This document shows, piece after piece, positions 8,210-17,387 of a stretch of 64,000 bases of DNA (positions are counted from its first letter, which is position 1; the number at the start of each line of letters is the position of its first letter). The position numbers were made by a program, and so were the translations under genes. The stretch comes from Leeuwenhoekiella sp. MAR_2009_132. GTDB taxonomy: Bacteria > Bacteroidota > Bacteroidia > Flavobacteriales > Flavobacteriaceae. The DNA lies in contig NZ_JHZY01000004.1 of assembly GCF_000687915.1 (NCBI RefSeq), positions 1,126,001 to 1,190,000 on the forward strand, given 5' to 3'. The notes beneath the pieces were generated by a model. It worked only from the letters and a program-made list of their open reading frames with translations. It had not been told where the DNA came from and ran no database searches.

Positions 8210-9820
8210 ATGGCTTCAAGCGCCCTATTAACGAAAACGATTGCGTTGTCAAAATACGGAATCAAAAATGCCACAACTTATTATCAATTAGAACCGGAAG
8301 AGCTTCAATCTATTAGTCTAGATCTGGGTCAGGGACAAGAAACCTCTACAGGCGCCCTGGCTATAGAAACAGGCAAATTTACCGGAAGATCACCTAAAGA
8401 TCGTTTTATTGTAATTGATGAACTTACTCGTGACGATGTCTGGTGGGGAGATATCAACATCCCGTTTGACAGTCAAAAATTTAGTCATCTTATGGAAAAA
8501 ATGACAACCTATTTATCTGATCGAAACTTATATGTGCGCGATGCTTTTGCTTGTGCAGATACGCGTTTTCGTTTAGGCATTCGTGTCATTAATGAGCATC
8601 CCTGGTCTAATCTCTTTGCATACAATATGTTTTTGCGCCCTAACGAGCAGGAACTTGAAAATTTTAAAGAAGATTGGCTCATTATAAATGCTCCTGGCTT
8701 TAAAGCAAATCCAGAGTTAGACGGTACACGGCAGGAAAATTTTGCTATTGTAAATTTTAAAGAAAGAACAATCTTAATAGGCGGAACAGGTTACACCGGT
8801 GAAATTAAAAAAGGTATATTCTCGGTTCTCAATTTCTTACTACCTACCGAAAAAAATGCACTTCCTATGCACTGTTCTGCAAATGTGGGAGCAGATGGGC
8901 AGACTGCCTTATTCTTTGGTTTATCAGGAACCGGTAAAACGACATTAAGTGCAGATCCTAAACGAAAACTAATAGGAGATGATGAGCATGGCTGGTCTGC
9001 AGATAATTCTATTTTTAATTTTGAAGGAGGCTGCTATGCAAAAGTGATCAACCTTTCTAAAGAACAAGAGCCAGATATTTTTAATGCAATTAAAAAAGGT
9101 GCTCTTTTAGAAAATGTGGTTTTAAATGAAGACAACTCTGTAGATTTTGAAGACACATCAATTACTCAAAACACGCGTGTAAGCTACCCCATACATCACA
9201 TAAAAAACATTCAAAATCCTTCGACAGGAACTACCCCTAAAAATATTTTCTTCTTAACAGCAGATGCGTTTGGGGTGCTACCTCCCATTTCAAAACTAAC
9301 ACCTGGTCAGGCAGCTTATCATTTTATAAGTGGCTATACCGCTAAAGTTGCAGGTACAGAAGCCGGTGTTCAAGAACCTATACCTTCATTTTCGGCTTGT
9401 TTTGGAGCACCATTTATGCCTTTACACCCAACACGTTATGCCGAAATGTTAAGCGAAAAAATGAAAGCTGCCCAGGTAAATGTATGGCTGGTAAATACAG
9501 GCTGGACAGGCGGATCTTACGGTGTAGGGGAGCGTATGCCTTTAAAATATACTCGTACTATGATAAATGCAGCATTAAACGGTGATTTAGGCCCATTAAA
9601 TTATGAGAACTATCACATACACTCTGTTTTTGGCCTTGCACAACCGCGTACCTGCCCGGGAATTCCTAATTATATTTTGAGCCCACGACAGTCATGGGAT
9701 AATGAAGATGCGTATTACAAGACTGCTTTTAAACTTGCCGCAGCATTCAAAGAAAACTTTAAAAAGTTTGAGGCATTTGCAAGTGATGAGATTATGGCCG
9801 GGCAGCCGCCTTTAGGATAA
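8210..9820 (+). CDS. pckA: Phosphoenolpyruvate carboxykinase (ATP)
   Basis: 536 residues, typical of the ATP-dependent enzyme that converts oxaloacetate to phosphoenolpyruvate at the entry to gluconeogenesis. The Walker-type P-loop is FFGLSGTGKTTLSADP (residues 235-250), followed by LIGDDEHGW, which carries metal-binding acids. Upstream are ETGKFTGRSPKDRF (substrate loop) and HCSANVG. The full-length N- and C-termini are intact (ends MAGQPPLG). It is a single-gene unit with its own promoter-like box and a strong terminator. Confidence 0.97.
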   Translation: MASSALLTKTIALSKYGIKNATTYYQLEPEELQSISLDLGQGQETSTGALAIETGKFTGRSPKDRFIVIDELTRDDVWWGDINIPFDSQKFSHLMEKMTTYLSDRNLYVRDAFACADTRFRLGIRVINEHPWSNLFAYNMFLRPNEQELENFKEDWLIINAPGFKANPELDGTRQENFAIVNFKERTILIGGTGYTGEIKKGIFSVLNFLLPTEKNALPMHCSANVGADGQTALFFGLSGTGKTTLSADPKRKLIGDDEHGWSADNSIFNFEGGCYAKVINLSKEQEPDIFNAIKKGALLENVVLNEDNSVDFEDTSITQNTRVSYPIHHIKNIQNPSTGTTPKNIFFLTADAFGVLPPISKLTPGQAAYHFISGYTAKVAGTEAGVQEPIPSFSACFGAPFMPLHPTRYAEMLSEKMKAAQVNVWLVNTGWTGGSYGVGERMPLKYTRTMINAALNGDLGPLNYENYHIHSVFGLAQPRTCPGIPNYILSPRQSWDNEDAYYKTAFKLAAAFKENFKKFEAFASDEIMAGQPPLG

Positions 9821-9839
9821 TCTTAAAATACAATAACTA

Positions 9840-9868
9840 AAAAAGGCTCCTTAAAGGAGCCTTTTTTA
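9840..9868 (+). terminator. pckA terminator
   Basis: AAGGCTCCTT and AAGGAGCCTT form a perfect stem with a tiny loop, followed by T6. The A-run before it lets it also serve the convergent hemD. Confidence 0.92.
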
Positions 9869-9885
9869 TGAGTTAAAGTAGAAAA

Positions 9886-10641
9886 CTACTTTTTACTATT
9901 TACATCATCAATGTATTTCTCAAGAGCCATAGTCATAGACGGTGTTTCTGGAGTTGGCGCCATAATATCTACTTTAAGACCAGCATCTTCAACAGCCTTA
10001 ACGGTTGAATTGCCAAAGACAGCAATACGCGTATCATTCTGCTTAAAGTCTGGAAAATTCTCAAAAAGAGATTTTATTCCGCTAGGGCTAAAAAATACCA
10101 ATACATCATAAGTCACATTTTTTAAATGTGATAAATCACTTACAACCGTACGATAGAAAATACCTCTATCCCAGGTAAGCTTTAAATCATTAAGAACCGA
10201 AGGAACTTCAGGCTTTAAAACATCTGAAGATGGTAATAAAAACTTCTCTGTTTTATACTTCTTTAAAATCGTTGACATTTCGGTAAACGTACGTTTACCC
10301 ACATAAATTTTACGCTTACGATAAACCACATATTTCTGAAGATAATACGCAACAGCCTCACTCTGACAGAAATATTTTAACGAATCTGGAACTTTAAAAC
10401 GCATCTCATCGGCGATTCTGAAGAAATTATCGACAGCATTACGACTTGTTAAGATAATTGCCGTGTATTTATTCAGGTCGATTTTTTGATGCCTAACTTC
10501 CTTCCCAGAAACACCCTCTACGTGGATAAAAGGCACAAAATCAACTTTAACACGCTTCTTCTCTTGCAGTTCAAAATAGGGGGAATTCTCAACTTTTGGC
10601 TCTGGTTGTGATACCAAAATAGTCTTCACTTTCATAGACAT
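9886..10641 (-). CDS. hemD: Uroporphyrinogen-III synthase
   Basis: 251 residues of the HemD fold, which closes hydroxymethylbilane into uroporphyrinogen III in heme synthesis. Conserved blocks are TAIILTSRNAVDNFF (first lobe), KFLLPSSDVL, and VLVFFSPSGIKSLFENFP followed by RIAVFGNSTVKAVEDAGL (second lobe), ending in PTPETPSMTMAL. HemD sequences diverge widely, but the two-lobed pattern and PSGI/GxST motifs are clear. The start could be M1 or M3. It follows the DUF4271 gene by 10 bp on the same strand and is probably co-transcribed with it. Confidence 0.88.
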   Translation of the reverse strand: MSMKVKTILVSQPEPKVENSPYFELQEKKRVKVDFVPFIHVEGVSGKEVRHQKIDLNKYTAIILTSRNAVDNFFRIADEMRFKVPDSLKYFCQSEAVAYYLQKYVVYRKRKIYVGKRTFTEMSTILKKYKTEKFLLPSSDVLKPEVPSVLNDLKLTWDRGIFYRTVVSDLSHLKNVTYDVLVFFSPSGIKSLFENFPDFKQNDTRIAVFGNSTVKAVEDAGLKVDIMAPTPETPSMTMALEKYIDDVNSKK

Positions 10642-10651
10642 TCAAATTTGT

Positions 10652-11317
10652 TTAATTAACTCCCATACTAAACACCTTATATAAAATGAAGTAGGGTGCA
10701 ATTTCAAGTGCGCAAAGGTACAAAATAAAATAAAAGAGATTGAAATAAATCAACTTTTCATATTTACGCAACGTATTGAAAAGACTGATTAAATTGAATA
10801 AAACAAAAACCCCGATTATTATTTTTATTAATATCAAACTAGGATTTATTCCGTAGACAAACAACGCATTAACTGGTAATAAAATCAGCGCAAAAAAGCT
10901 TCGGTAACTCAGTTTTTGAAATTGGTAGGAACTTAAGACGTGCTCACCACTAAATAAAACACCCATCATACGCTCAATAAAAAATTTTAGCGCGATAAAT
11001 ACCACATATACTAATGCAATGCGTATATATAATAAAACCGGACTTATTTCTACAGCTATACCAAAATGCGTGAGTGCAATTTGAATAAAGAGGGAGACCG
11101 ATAACAGCTGGGCCACAAATAGTATTAAGTTAAACGGATCTTGAAATTTAATTTCCTTATTCGCCTTAAGAAGATACTTTTCATTTATAAGTAGCTCTGT
11201 AAAATCTATAAAACGAGTCTCGTAGGCAACTTTAACCAGTACTATAAGTGCAAGACATGCAACAAATACAATGGTAATCCAGTCATTACTAATAAAACTG
11301 CGTTCTAGAGCTTGCAC
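10652..11317 (-). CDS. DUF4271 domain membrane protein
   Basis: 221 residues with about six membrane helices and no soluble domain. The pattern matches the Bacteroidota family DUF4271 that usually sits beside hemD, as here (10 bp gap). There is a charged segment (residues 38-58) after helix 1. Function is unknown. The divergent polyprenol-phosphate mannose synthase starts 107 bp away. Confidence 0.75.
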   Translation of the reverse strand: MQALERSFISNDWITIVFVACLALIVLVKVAYETRFIDFTELLINEKYLLKANKEIKFQDPFNLILFVAQLLSVSLFIQIALTHFGIAVEISPVLLYIRIALVYVVFIALKFFIERMMGVLFSGEHVLSSYQFQKLSYRSFFALILLPVNALFVYGINPSLILIKIIIGVFVLFNLISLFNTLRKYEKLIYFNLFYFILYLCALEIAPYFILYKVFSMGVN

Positions 11318-11399
11318 GATGCTGTTAATTGAGAGGTTAAAATTAATATAATTCAGAGAGTTTAGACGATTGCAGCAGACAATTAACGTGCAAAATAAT

Positions 11400-11407
11400 T
11401 ACATTTG
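11400..11407 (+). promoter_or_regulatory. -7 box upstream of mannosyltransferase-dihydroorotase operon
   Basis: TACATTTG fits TAnnTTTG and lies 17 bp before the ATG at 11425. It is a plausible promoter for the three-gene run. Confidence 0.45.
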
Positions 11408-11424
11408 CGCTTAAATTACATACG

Positions 11425-12156
11425 ATGGCAGGTTCGCTCGTCATAATCCCAACCTATAACGAAGCAGAGAATATTGAAAAGTTAGTGCGTAATATATTTG
11501 CGCAACAACGTGCATTTGAAGTACTGGTAGTTGACGACAATTCACCAGATGGTACAGCTCAACTTGTTACCGCTTTACAACAGGAGTTTAGAAACAACTT
11601 ACATTTAATTAAAAGACCTGGTAAAAATGGGTTAGGCACTGCATACATTGCAGGTTTTAAATGGGCTTTGAGTAAAGAGTACAGCTATATTTTTGAGATG
11701 GACGCAGACTTCTCACATTCACCTAATGATTTAATACGTTTATACAATGCCTGCGCAAAAGGAAATGCAGATCTCGCAATAGGCTCTAGATATAAAACAG
11801 GGGTTAATGTTGTAAACTGGCCAATGGGAAGAGTTTTATTATCTTATGTAGCTTCAAAATATGTTCGATTTATAACAGGGCTTGATATTGCAGATACAAC
11901 AGCGGGTTTTATTTGTTATAAACGTGAAGTTTTAGAGCAGATAACACTCGATAAAATTAAATTTGTAGGATATGCTTTTCAGATTGAAATGAAATTTAAG
12001 GCGCATCTTCTGGGTTTTAAGATTTCTGAAGTGCCGGTGATATTTGTAGACAGAACACGGGGTACCAGCAAAATGAGTACAGGGATATTTAGTGAAGCCG
12101 TTTTTGGAGTAATAGGAATGAAGATTAAAAGTCTTTTTAAAGGATACGCGATATAG
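11425..12156 (+). CDS. Polyprenol monophosphomannose synthase (GT2, Dpm1-like)
   Basis: 243 residues, a family-2 glycosyltransferase of the DPM1 type. The nucleotide-binding motif is LVVDDNSPDGTAQLV (residues 35-49), the metal-binding DxD is EMDADFSHSP (D93, D95), and RTRGTSKMS is the conserved C-terminal loop. It transfers mannose from GDP-mannose to a polyprenyl phosphate on the cytoplasmic side. It lacks C-terminal membrane helices, like soluble Dpm1. The dihydroorotase gene begins one base after its stop, so the two are one operon. Confidence 0.9.
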   Translation: MAGSLVIIPTYNEAENIEKLVRNIFAQQRAFEVLVVDDNSPDGTAQLVTALQQEFRNNLHLIKRPGKNGLGTAYIAGFKWALSKEYSYIFEMDADFSHSPNDLIRLYNACAKGNADLAIGSRYKTGVNVVNWPMGRVLLSYVASKYVRFITGLDIADTTAGFICYKREVLEQITLDKIKFVGYAFQIEMKFKAHLLGFKISEVPVIFVDRTRGTSKMSTGIFSEAVFGVIGMKIKSLFKGYAI

Positions 12157-12157
12157 A

Positions 12158-13498
12158 ATGGAAAAAGTACTAATTAAGGACGCAAACATAGTTAATGAAG
12201 GCTCAATTATGCGCGGTGACGTATATATTGAGAATGGTATTATTATGGAAGTGAGTCAGAATTTGAGCGTTAAAAGCCCAGATGTACACGTTTTTGATGC
12301 CGAAGGACAACATTTGTTACCTGGTGTTATTGACGATCAGGTTCATTTTAGAGAACCCGGTCTTACACACAAGGCATCTATAGCAACAGAGTCTGCTGCC
12401 GCAGTAGCAGGAGGTATTACTTCCTTTATAGAAATGCCTAATACGGTACCGCAAACTACTACTATAGAAAAGTTAGAAGAAAAATTTAGTATTGCTGCAG
12501 AGACTTCTTACGCAAACTATTCATTCATGTTTGGTGGCACAAATGACAATCTTGCCGAAATTAAAAAGGTAGATAAGAAAAAAGTTGCCGGTTTAAAGCT
12601 CTTTTTAGGAAGTTCTACAGGTAATATGCTGGTAGATGATGAAGAGGTTCTGCGTGAAATTTTTAAAAGTACAGATCTTTTAATCTCGGTACATTGCGAA
12701 GACGAGGAGACTATACGCGAGAATTTAGCAATTTACACAGAGCGTTATGGTGATGATATTCCTATTAATATGCACCCTATTATACGTAGTGCCGAAGCAT
12801 GTTATATATCTTCATCTCGAGCAATTGCCTTAGCTAAAGAAACAGGAGCCAGACTACATGTTTTTCACCTATCTACTGCAAAAGAAATGGAGCTGTTTGA
12901 CAATAAGACACCTCTAAAAGATAAAAAAATTACTGCCGAAGTTTGCATACACCACCTGTGGTTTAGCGATGCAGATTATGAAGAAAAAGGCACTCTTATA
13001 AAATGGAATCCTGCTGTAAAAACTCAGGCAGATCAAGATGCGTTGTGGGAAGCCTTACTTGATGACCGCTTAGATGTTATTGCTACAGATCACGCACCAC
13101 ATACTTTAGAAGAGAAACAAAACGTATACACAAAAGCACCTAGTGGTGGTCCGCTTGTGCAACATGCACTGCCGGCTATGCTAGAGATGTATCACGAAGA
13201 AAAAATAAGTCTTGAGAAGATTGTAGAAAAAATGTGTCACAACCCTGCTATTCTTTTTGAAGTAGAAAAGCGCGGTTTTATTAAACCGGGTTATTTTGCA
13301 GACCTAGTAATGGTTGATCTTAACAATCCCTGGACGGTTACCACAGACAATATTTTATACAAATGCAAATGGTCTCCATTTGAAGGGAGCACTTTTAAAT
13401 CACGTATTACACATACTTTCGTAAATGGTCGATTAGCATATAAAAACTTTAAAGTTTATGACGATAAGTTTGCAAAGCGTTTAACCTTTAACCGATGA
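12158..13498 (+). CDS. pyrC: Dihydroorotase
   Basis: 446 residues of the amidohydrolase superfamily, cyclising carbamoyl-aspartate in pyrimidine synthesis. Supporting blocks are REPGLTHKASI near residue 68, MPNT, GLKLFLGSSTGNM (lysine ligand site), SVHCEDE, HVFHLSTA, EVCIHHLWF and VIATDHAPHT with the catalytic aspartate. The usual metal motif HxH at strand 1 reads QVH (DDQVHFREPG), so one histidine is glutamine; from memory this is typical of the Bacteroidota branch. It overlaps the DUF4296 gene by 4 bp (ATGA). An allantoinase or hydantoinase role is less likely given the overall match. Confidence 0.9.
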   Translation: MEKVLIKDANIVNEGSIMRGDVYIENGIIMEVSQNLSVKSPDVHVFDAEGQHLLPGVIDDQVHFREPGLTHKASIATESAAAVAGGITSFIEMPNTVPQTTTIEKLEEKFSIAAETSYANYSFMFGGTNDNLAEIKKVDKKKVAGLKLFLGSSTGNMLVDDEEVLREIFKSTDLLISVHCEDEETIRENLAIYTERYGDDIPINMHPIIRSAEACYISSSRAIALAKETGARLHVFHLSTAKEMELFDNKTPLKDKKITAEVCIHHLWFSDADYEEKGTLIKWNPAVKTQADQDALWEALLDDRLDVIATDHAPHTLEEKQNVYTKAPSGGPLVQHALPAMLEMYHEEKISLEKIVEKMCHNPAILFEVEKRGFIKPGYFADLVMVDLNNPWTVTTDNILYKCKWSPFEGSTFKSRITHTFVNGRLAYKNFKVYDDKFAKRLTFNR

Positions 13499-13974
13499 AA
13501 AGAACGGGCTATATAGTTATGCTCTCGCTACTGCTCCTGCTGAGTTGTAACGACATTCAGAAGCCTAAAAAGCCTGATAATTTTATCAAGAAAGATCTTA
13601 TGACAGACATTTTGTATGATGTCTCGATTATGCGTACCCTTAGAACGTACAATATGAATGAGATGCGAAGCCTGGGTATTGAGCCAGACTCCTTCATTTA
13701 TAAAAAATACGATATAGACAGTTTACAGTTTGCAGAAAGCATAAATTACTACAGTGTCAATTTTAATGAGTTTACAGCGATTTGGGAAGAAGTAAGCAAA
13801 AGACTTACCGAGCAGCGCGATAAACTTCAGTTTGCACAAAATGATCAAGACAGCATTCGCAATGTAGAATCTAAATTTAAAAGAGATTCTATACGCAAAC
13901 AAGTTCAACTTAAAGACAGCCTTTCAAAAATTGAACCTACACAAGACTCTCTTCTTGCTCCTATTGGCGATTAA
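13495..13974 (+). CDS. DUF4296 lipoprotein
   Basis: 159 residues. A short signal with a lipobox (MLSLLLLLSC, Cys at residue 18) predicts a lipoprotein. The body carries the DUF4296 pattern: MTDILYDVSIMRTLRTY followed by a helical region and a low-complexity Asp/Ser/Gln-rich tail (KDSLSKIEPTQDSL). The ATGA overlap with pyrC indicates translational coupling. It overlaps the convergent epimerase gene by 14 bp. Function is unknown. Confidence 0.85.
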   Translation: MKRTGYIVMLSLLLLLSCNDIQKPKKPDNFIKKDLMTDILYDVSIMRTLRTYNMNEMRSLGIEPDSFIYKKYDIDSLQFAESINYYSVNFNEFTAIWEEVSKRLTEQRDKLQFAQNDQDSIRNVESKFKRDSIRKQVQLKDSLSKIEPTQDSLLAPIGD

Positions 13975-14971
13975 AATGATTGGCAATTCGGTTAATCGTT
14001 TCTTCTAAGGGGGTATATTTAAAAGCTAGCTGATTCTTTATTTTTGTAGTGTCATAAATCACCTGAGTATAAGCAGAGCGTGCAGTAGTTCTAAACAAAC
14101 GTCGCTTTTTACCAAACAGACTTGCTACCCAATCGAGACGCCAGGCTAATTCTAGTTGCCAGTTTTTTACCTTTTTAGTTGGAAGTGCTACCTGCAACGC
14201 AATTGCAATTTGTTCAAATACCTGTTTAAAACCCAGGTTATGACCTACTAAAATATAACGCTCATTTACTTGCTTGCTCCGCATAAGCAAAATCATTGCA
14301 TTTACCACATCTAAAACATCTACAAAACCAGAAGAACCCGGGACCATGTAATCAAGACCCTTTTTAATTTTTTTAAAGAACACACCACTACCCTGTTTGT
14401 AGAACCCTTCACCTAAAATTATTCCGGGGTTAACAATTACAACATCAAGACCTTCCTGCGTGCCTCGCCATACCTGCATTTCTGAAGCAAACTTACTAAT
14501 GCTGTAAACGCTATTTTCTTTGTTAGCTTCCCAGTGTGTCTCTTCTGTTATTGCCCCTTTAGAATTACCTAAGGCTGCCACAGAACTCACATAGCATACT
14601 TTTGTAACCTTATTTTTAATGCAAAGATTAATCACATTTGCTGTACCTTCTACATTAATTTTTTGTAGCCTTTCAAAATCTCTTGGGTTAAACGATATAA
14701 GCGCTGCACAGTGATACACAAAGGTTATGTCATCAAATGCTTCAGTAAGCGCAGGAATATCTGTAACGTCTGCTTCTACCCACTCTATATGTTTAAAAAG
14801 TAACGCTGCCTGTTTTGTATTCTCTTTAGCTTTCCATTTAAATAAATCGCGCACCGGCTCAATACTTTCAATTGTTCTATAGGTAGCACGTAGTTTTGTT
14901 TCGCCCTGAGCGATCAATTCATACATTAAATGCGAGCCAACTAAGCCTGTTCCTCCAGTTACTAAAATCAT
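13961..14971 (-). CDS. NAD-dependent epimerase/dihydroflavonol-reductase-like protein
   Basis: 337 residues from the preferred ATG at 14971. The Rossmann motif ILVTGGTGLVGSHL begins at residue 2, so the 17 extra codons up to 15022 are probably not translated. The short-chain dehydrogenase active-site pattern is present as VSSVAALG (Ser) and YSISKFASE (Tyr-x3-Lys). The family acts on nucleotide sugars, flavonoid-like or steroid-like substrates; the substrate here is unknown. The gene is convergent with the DUF4296 gene (14-bp overlap) and divergent from tyrS. Confidence 0.85.
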   Translation of the reverse strand: MILVTGGTGLVGSHLMYELIAQGETKLRATYRTIESIEPVRDLFKWKAKENTKQAALLFKHIEWVEADVTDIPALTEAFDDITFVYHCAALISFNPRDFERLQKINVEGTANVINLCIKNKVTKVCYVSSVAALGNSKGAITEETHWEANKENSVYSISKFASEMQVWRGTQEGLDVVIVNPGIILGEGFYKQGSGVFFKKIKKGLDYMVPGSSGFVDVLDVVNAMILLMRSKQVNERYILVGHNLGFKQVFEQIAIALQVALPTKKVKNWQLELAWRLDWVASLFGKKRRLFRTTARSAYTQVIYDTTKIKNQLAFKYTPLEETINRIANHFNRQ

Positions 14972-15028
14972 GGGCACTAAGTTAACGATATTCTTGCGTT
15001 CTTGTCGCGATGCTTTGCGCAATATCTT

Positions 15029-15036
15029 TATCTTTG
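15029..15036 (+). promoter_or_regulatory. Possible tyrS promoter -7 box
   Basis: TATCTTTG fits TAnnTTTG and lies 110 bp before the tyrS ATG, giving a leader of about 100 nt. No T-box or other leader structure was recognised in it. Confidence 0.35.
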
Positions 15037-15146
15037 CGCGCTTATTAATCGCACTTTAAGCAGGTCTTACAGGCATTAATTTGACAGCTAAAAAGTCGAA
15101 CTAGTTTAATCTCGATTATCGAGTAAAATCGCAGAAAACCGTAATT

Positions 15147-16454
15147 ATGATTACCAATTTTATTGAAGAACTTAAATGGCGCGGAATGATTCACGACGTG
15201 ATGCCGGGCACCGAAGAACACCTTATGGAGCAAATGCGCTCTGCCTATGTAGGATTTGACCCTACCGCAGATAGTTTGCATATAGGGAACCTGGTTCCTA
15301 TCATGATTTTGGCTCATTATCAACGCTGCGGTCATAAACCTTTTGCGCTGGTAGGTGGCGCTACAGGCATGATAGGTGATCCTTCCGGGAAGTCTAGCGA
15401 GCGTAATTTACTTGACGAAAAAACTTTACGCCACAATCAGGAATGTGTAAAAGGACAACTTTCTCAGTTTTTAGATTTTACCTCGGGTGCTGCAAATCAG
15501 GCCGTATTGGTAAATAATTACGACTGGATGAAAGATATTTCTTTCCTCGATTTCATTCGCGATGTGGGTAAACACATTACCGTAAATTATATGATGGCAA
15601 AAGACTCGGTTAAAAACCGGTTATCTGGCGATTCTGAATCACGTGGCGATGGGATGTCTTTTACTGAATTTACCTACCAGTTGGTTCAGGGCTATGACTT
15701 TTATCATTTGTATAAAGAACACGGTCTTACCCTCCAAATGGGCGGTAGTGACCAGTGGGGAAATATCACTACGGGTACCGAAATGATACGCCGTATAGGC
15801 GAGGGTAAAGGGTATGCACTTACCTGCCCGCTTATCACAAAATCAGACGGAAGCAAGTTTGGTAAAAGTGAAGGTGGCAATGTATGGCTAGATGCTGAGC
15901 GTACTTCTCCTTATAAATTTTACCAATACTGGTTAAATACCAGCGATGAAGACGCCGCTAAATACATTAAGATTTTTACCTTTTTAGAAAAGGAAGAGAT
16001 TGAAAACCTAATTGCAACCCACCAGGAAGCCCCTCATCAACGTGCTTTACAAAAGCGTCTTGCTGAGGAGGTGACACTTACCGTACACAGCGCAGAAGAT
16101 CTTGAAAATGCCGTAAAAGCGTCAGAAATTCTCTTCGGAAAATCTACAGCTGCAAACTTAAAAGCACTTAATGAGAAAACCTTTTTAGATGTTTTTGAAG
16201 GTGTACCGCAAGCGGAAATTAGCCGTGGGGAAGTTGAAGCAGGATTAGATATCGTGAGTGCTCTTTCTGAAAAAACCGGATTTTTAAAGTCTAACGGAGA
16301 AGCAAAACGCGCATTAAAGCAAAATTCAATTTCTGTAAATCAGGAAAAAGTAGCAGACGGTCGCAACATCACTACCGAAGATTTAATCAACAACCGATTT
16401 ATTTTATTACAGAGCGGTAAGAAAAATTACTTTGTGATTCGCGTGATGGATTAA
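15147..16454 (+). CDS. tyrS: Tyrosyl-tRNA synthetase
   Basis: 435 residues, a class I synthetase that charges tRNA-Tyr. The HIGH-type motif is HIGN (residues 45-48), the KMSKS-type motif is KFGKS (near residue 236), and [17 protein letters not shown] and [12 protein letters not shown] form the tyrosine pocket. A C-terminal S4 RNA-binding domain (about residues 365-432, with LIQSG-like [10 protein letters not shown]) is intact. It is a bacterial TyrRS of normal length. It is followed directly by a strong terminator. Confidence 0.97.
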   Translation: MITNFIEELKWRGMIHDVMPGTEEHLMEQMRSAYVGFDPTADSLHIGNLVPIMILAHYQRCGHKPFALVGGATGMIGDPSGKSSERNLLDEKTLRHNQECVKGQLSQFLDFTSGAANQAVLVNNYDWMKDISFLDFIRDVGKHITVNYMMAKDSVKNRLSGDSESRGDGMSFTEFTYQLVQGYDFYHLYKEHGLTLQMGGSDQWGNITTGTEMIRRIGEGKGYALTCPLITKSDGSKFGKSEGGNVWLDAERTSPYKFYQYWLNTSDEDAAKYIKIFTFLEKEEIENLIATHQEAPHQRALQKRLAEEVTLTVHSAEDLENAVKASEILFGKSTAANLKALNEKTFLDVFEGVPQAEISRGEVEAGLDIVSALSEKTGFLKSNGEAKRALKQNSISVNQEKVADGRNITTEDLINNRFILLQSGKKNYFVIRVMD

Positions 16455-16472
16455 ATTCGCTTATACATCAAT

Positions 16473-16514
16473 AAAAAAGCCGCAAACAGAATCGTACTGT
16501 TTGCGGCTTTTTAT
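16473..16514 (+). terminator. tyrS terminator
   Basis: AAAAAGCCGCAAACAG and CTGTTTGCGGCTTTTT form a long stem around a 7-nt loop, with a T-rich tail. It also works in the other direction for the zinc peptidase gene. Confidence 0.93.
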
Positions 16515-16532
16515 TTTTATTTTCTACTTGAA

Positions 16533-17228
16533 CTATCTTCTTCCGCCAAAAACCTGTAGCGCAAAATACAATAAGGTTGCCAGCGATCCTATTGCTGCCA
16601 CCACATATGTACGTGCAGCCCATTTTAAAGAATCTTTAGCCCCGGCATGTTCCTGACTGGTCAACATATTAGATGATTCTAACCAGGCCAAGGCACGATT
16701 ACTCGCATCATATTCTACGGGCAACGTAATAAAAGCAAATAATGTTCCCATTGCAAATAGACCAAGACCTATTACAGCCACGGTAAAACCTACTCCACTA
16801 CTTATAATTGACATCAACACAAAGCCTCCTATAATTACAAACATAGACATACGAGAAGCTACACTTACTACTGGCACTAGCGTAGAACGCATAGTTAACC
16901 AACTGTAAGCTTGTGCGTGTTGTACCGCGTGCCCACACTCGTGCGCCGCTACTGCAGCTGCAGCTGCATTACGCTGATTATAAACCGCCTCACTTAAATT
17001 AACCGTTTTGTTTGCAGGATTATAGTGGTCTGTCAATTGACCTTGTACCGATATCACTTTTACATCATTAATCCCATTATCACTAAGCATTTTACGGGCA
17101 ATTTCTGCACCGCTCATACCATTTTGTAAATGTATTTGTGAGTATTCTTTAAACTTGCTTTTTAATTTATTACTCACTAACCAACTCACCAGTGCAATTG
17201 CACCTATGAGAATATAATATCCCATCAT
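16533..17228 (-). CDS. Membrane zinc metallopeptidase (Zn_peptidase_2, YugP-like)
   Basis: 231 residues. One N-terminal membrane helix (3-20), then the protease motif AAHECGHAVQHAQ with zinc ligands H96 and H100, then three further hydrophobic segments. The spacing HExxH-like (HECGH) and the flanking alanine run match the YugP/PF04298 family of membrane metallopeptidases. LPVEYDASNRAL supplies the downstream glutamate region. It would act in or near the inner membrane; substrate unknown. It lies downstream of leuS on the same strand but is separated from it by a terminator hairpin. Confidence 0.88.
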   Translation of the reverse strand: MMGYYILIGAIALVSWLVSNKLKSKFKEYSQIHLQNGMSGAEIARKMLSDNGINDVKVISVQGQLTDHYNPANKTVNLSEAVYNQRNAAAAAVAAHECGHAVQHAQAYSWLTMRSTLVPVVSVASRMSMFVIIGGFVLMSIISSGVGFTVAVIGLGLFAMGTLFAFITLPVEYDASNRALAWLESSNMLTSQEHAGAKDSLKWAARTYVVAAIGSLATLLYFALQVFGGRR

Positions 17229-17275
17229 AACTTTAAATTTTAGGTAGTATAAAACTAATCATTAATTAGCAAAAA

Positions 17276-17311
17276 ATAAGCCAAAACGAAAGCTGTCGTT
17301 TTGGCTTATTT
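17276..17311 (-). terminator. leuS terminator
   Basis: On the minus strand AATAAGCCAAAACGA and TCGTTTTGGCTTATT form a 15-bp stem with a 6-nt loop and a T-run, about 75 bp past the leuS stop. Confidence 0.9.
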
Positions 17312-17312
17312 T

Positions 17313-17353
17313 CCCTCATCCCCAACCCTCTTCCAACGTAGAAGGGAGGAGCG
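17313..17353 (-). repeat. GC-rich palindrome-plus-G-run repeat, copy 1
   Basis: Read on the minus strand this is CTCCCTTCTACGTTGGAAGAGGG (imperfect palindrome) followed by TTGGGGATGAGGG. The palindrome-then-TT(A/G)GGG layout is shared with four other copies in and around leuS. Its G-run points left, away from copy 2, so copies 1 and 2 are arranged back to back. Confidence 0.7.
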
Positions 17354-17360
17354 TTTTGAA

Positions 17361-17387
17361 AATTCCCCCTTTGGGGGTTAGGGGGAT
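17361..17387 (+). repeat. GC-rich palindrome-plus-G-run repeat, copy 2
   Basis: Plus strand: CCCCCTTTGGGGG palindrome followed by TTAGGGGGATT. It abuts the leuS stop codon. Its G-run tail closely matches that of copy 5 (TTGGGGGGAGGATT). Confidence 0.75.
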
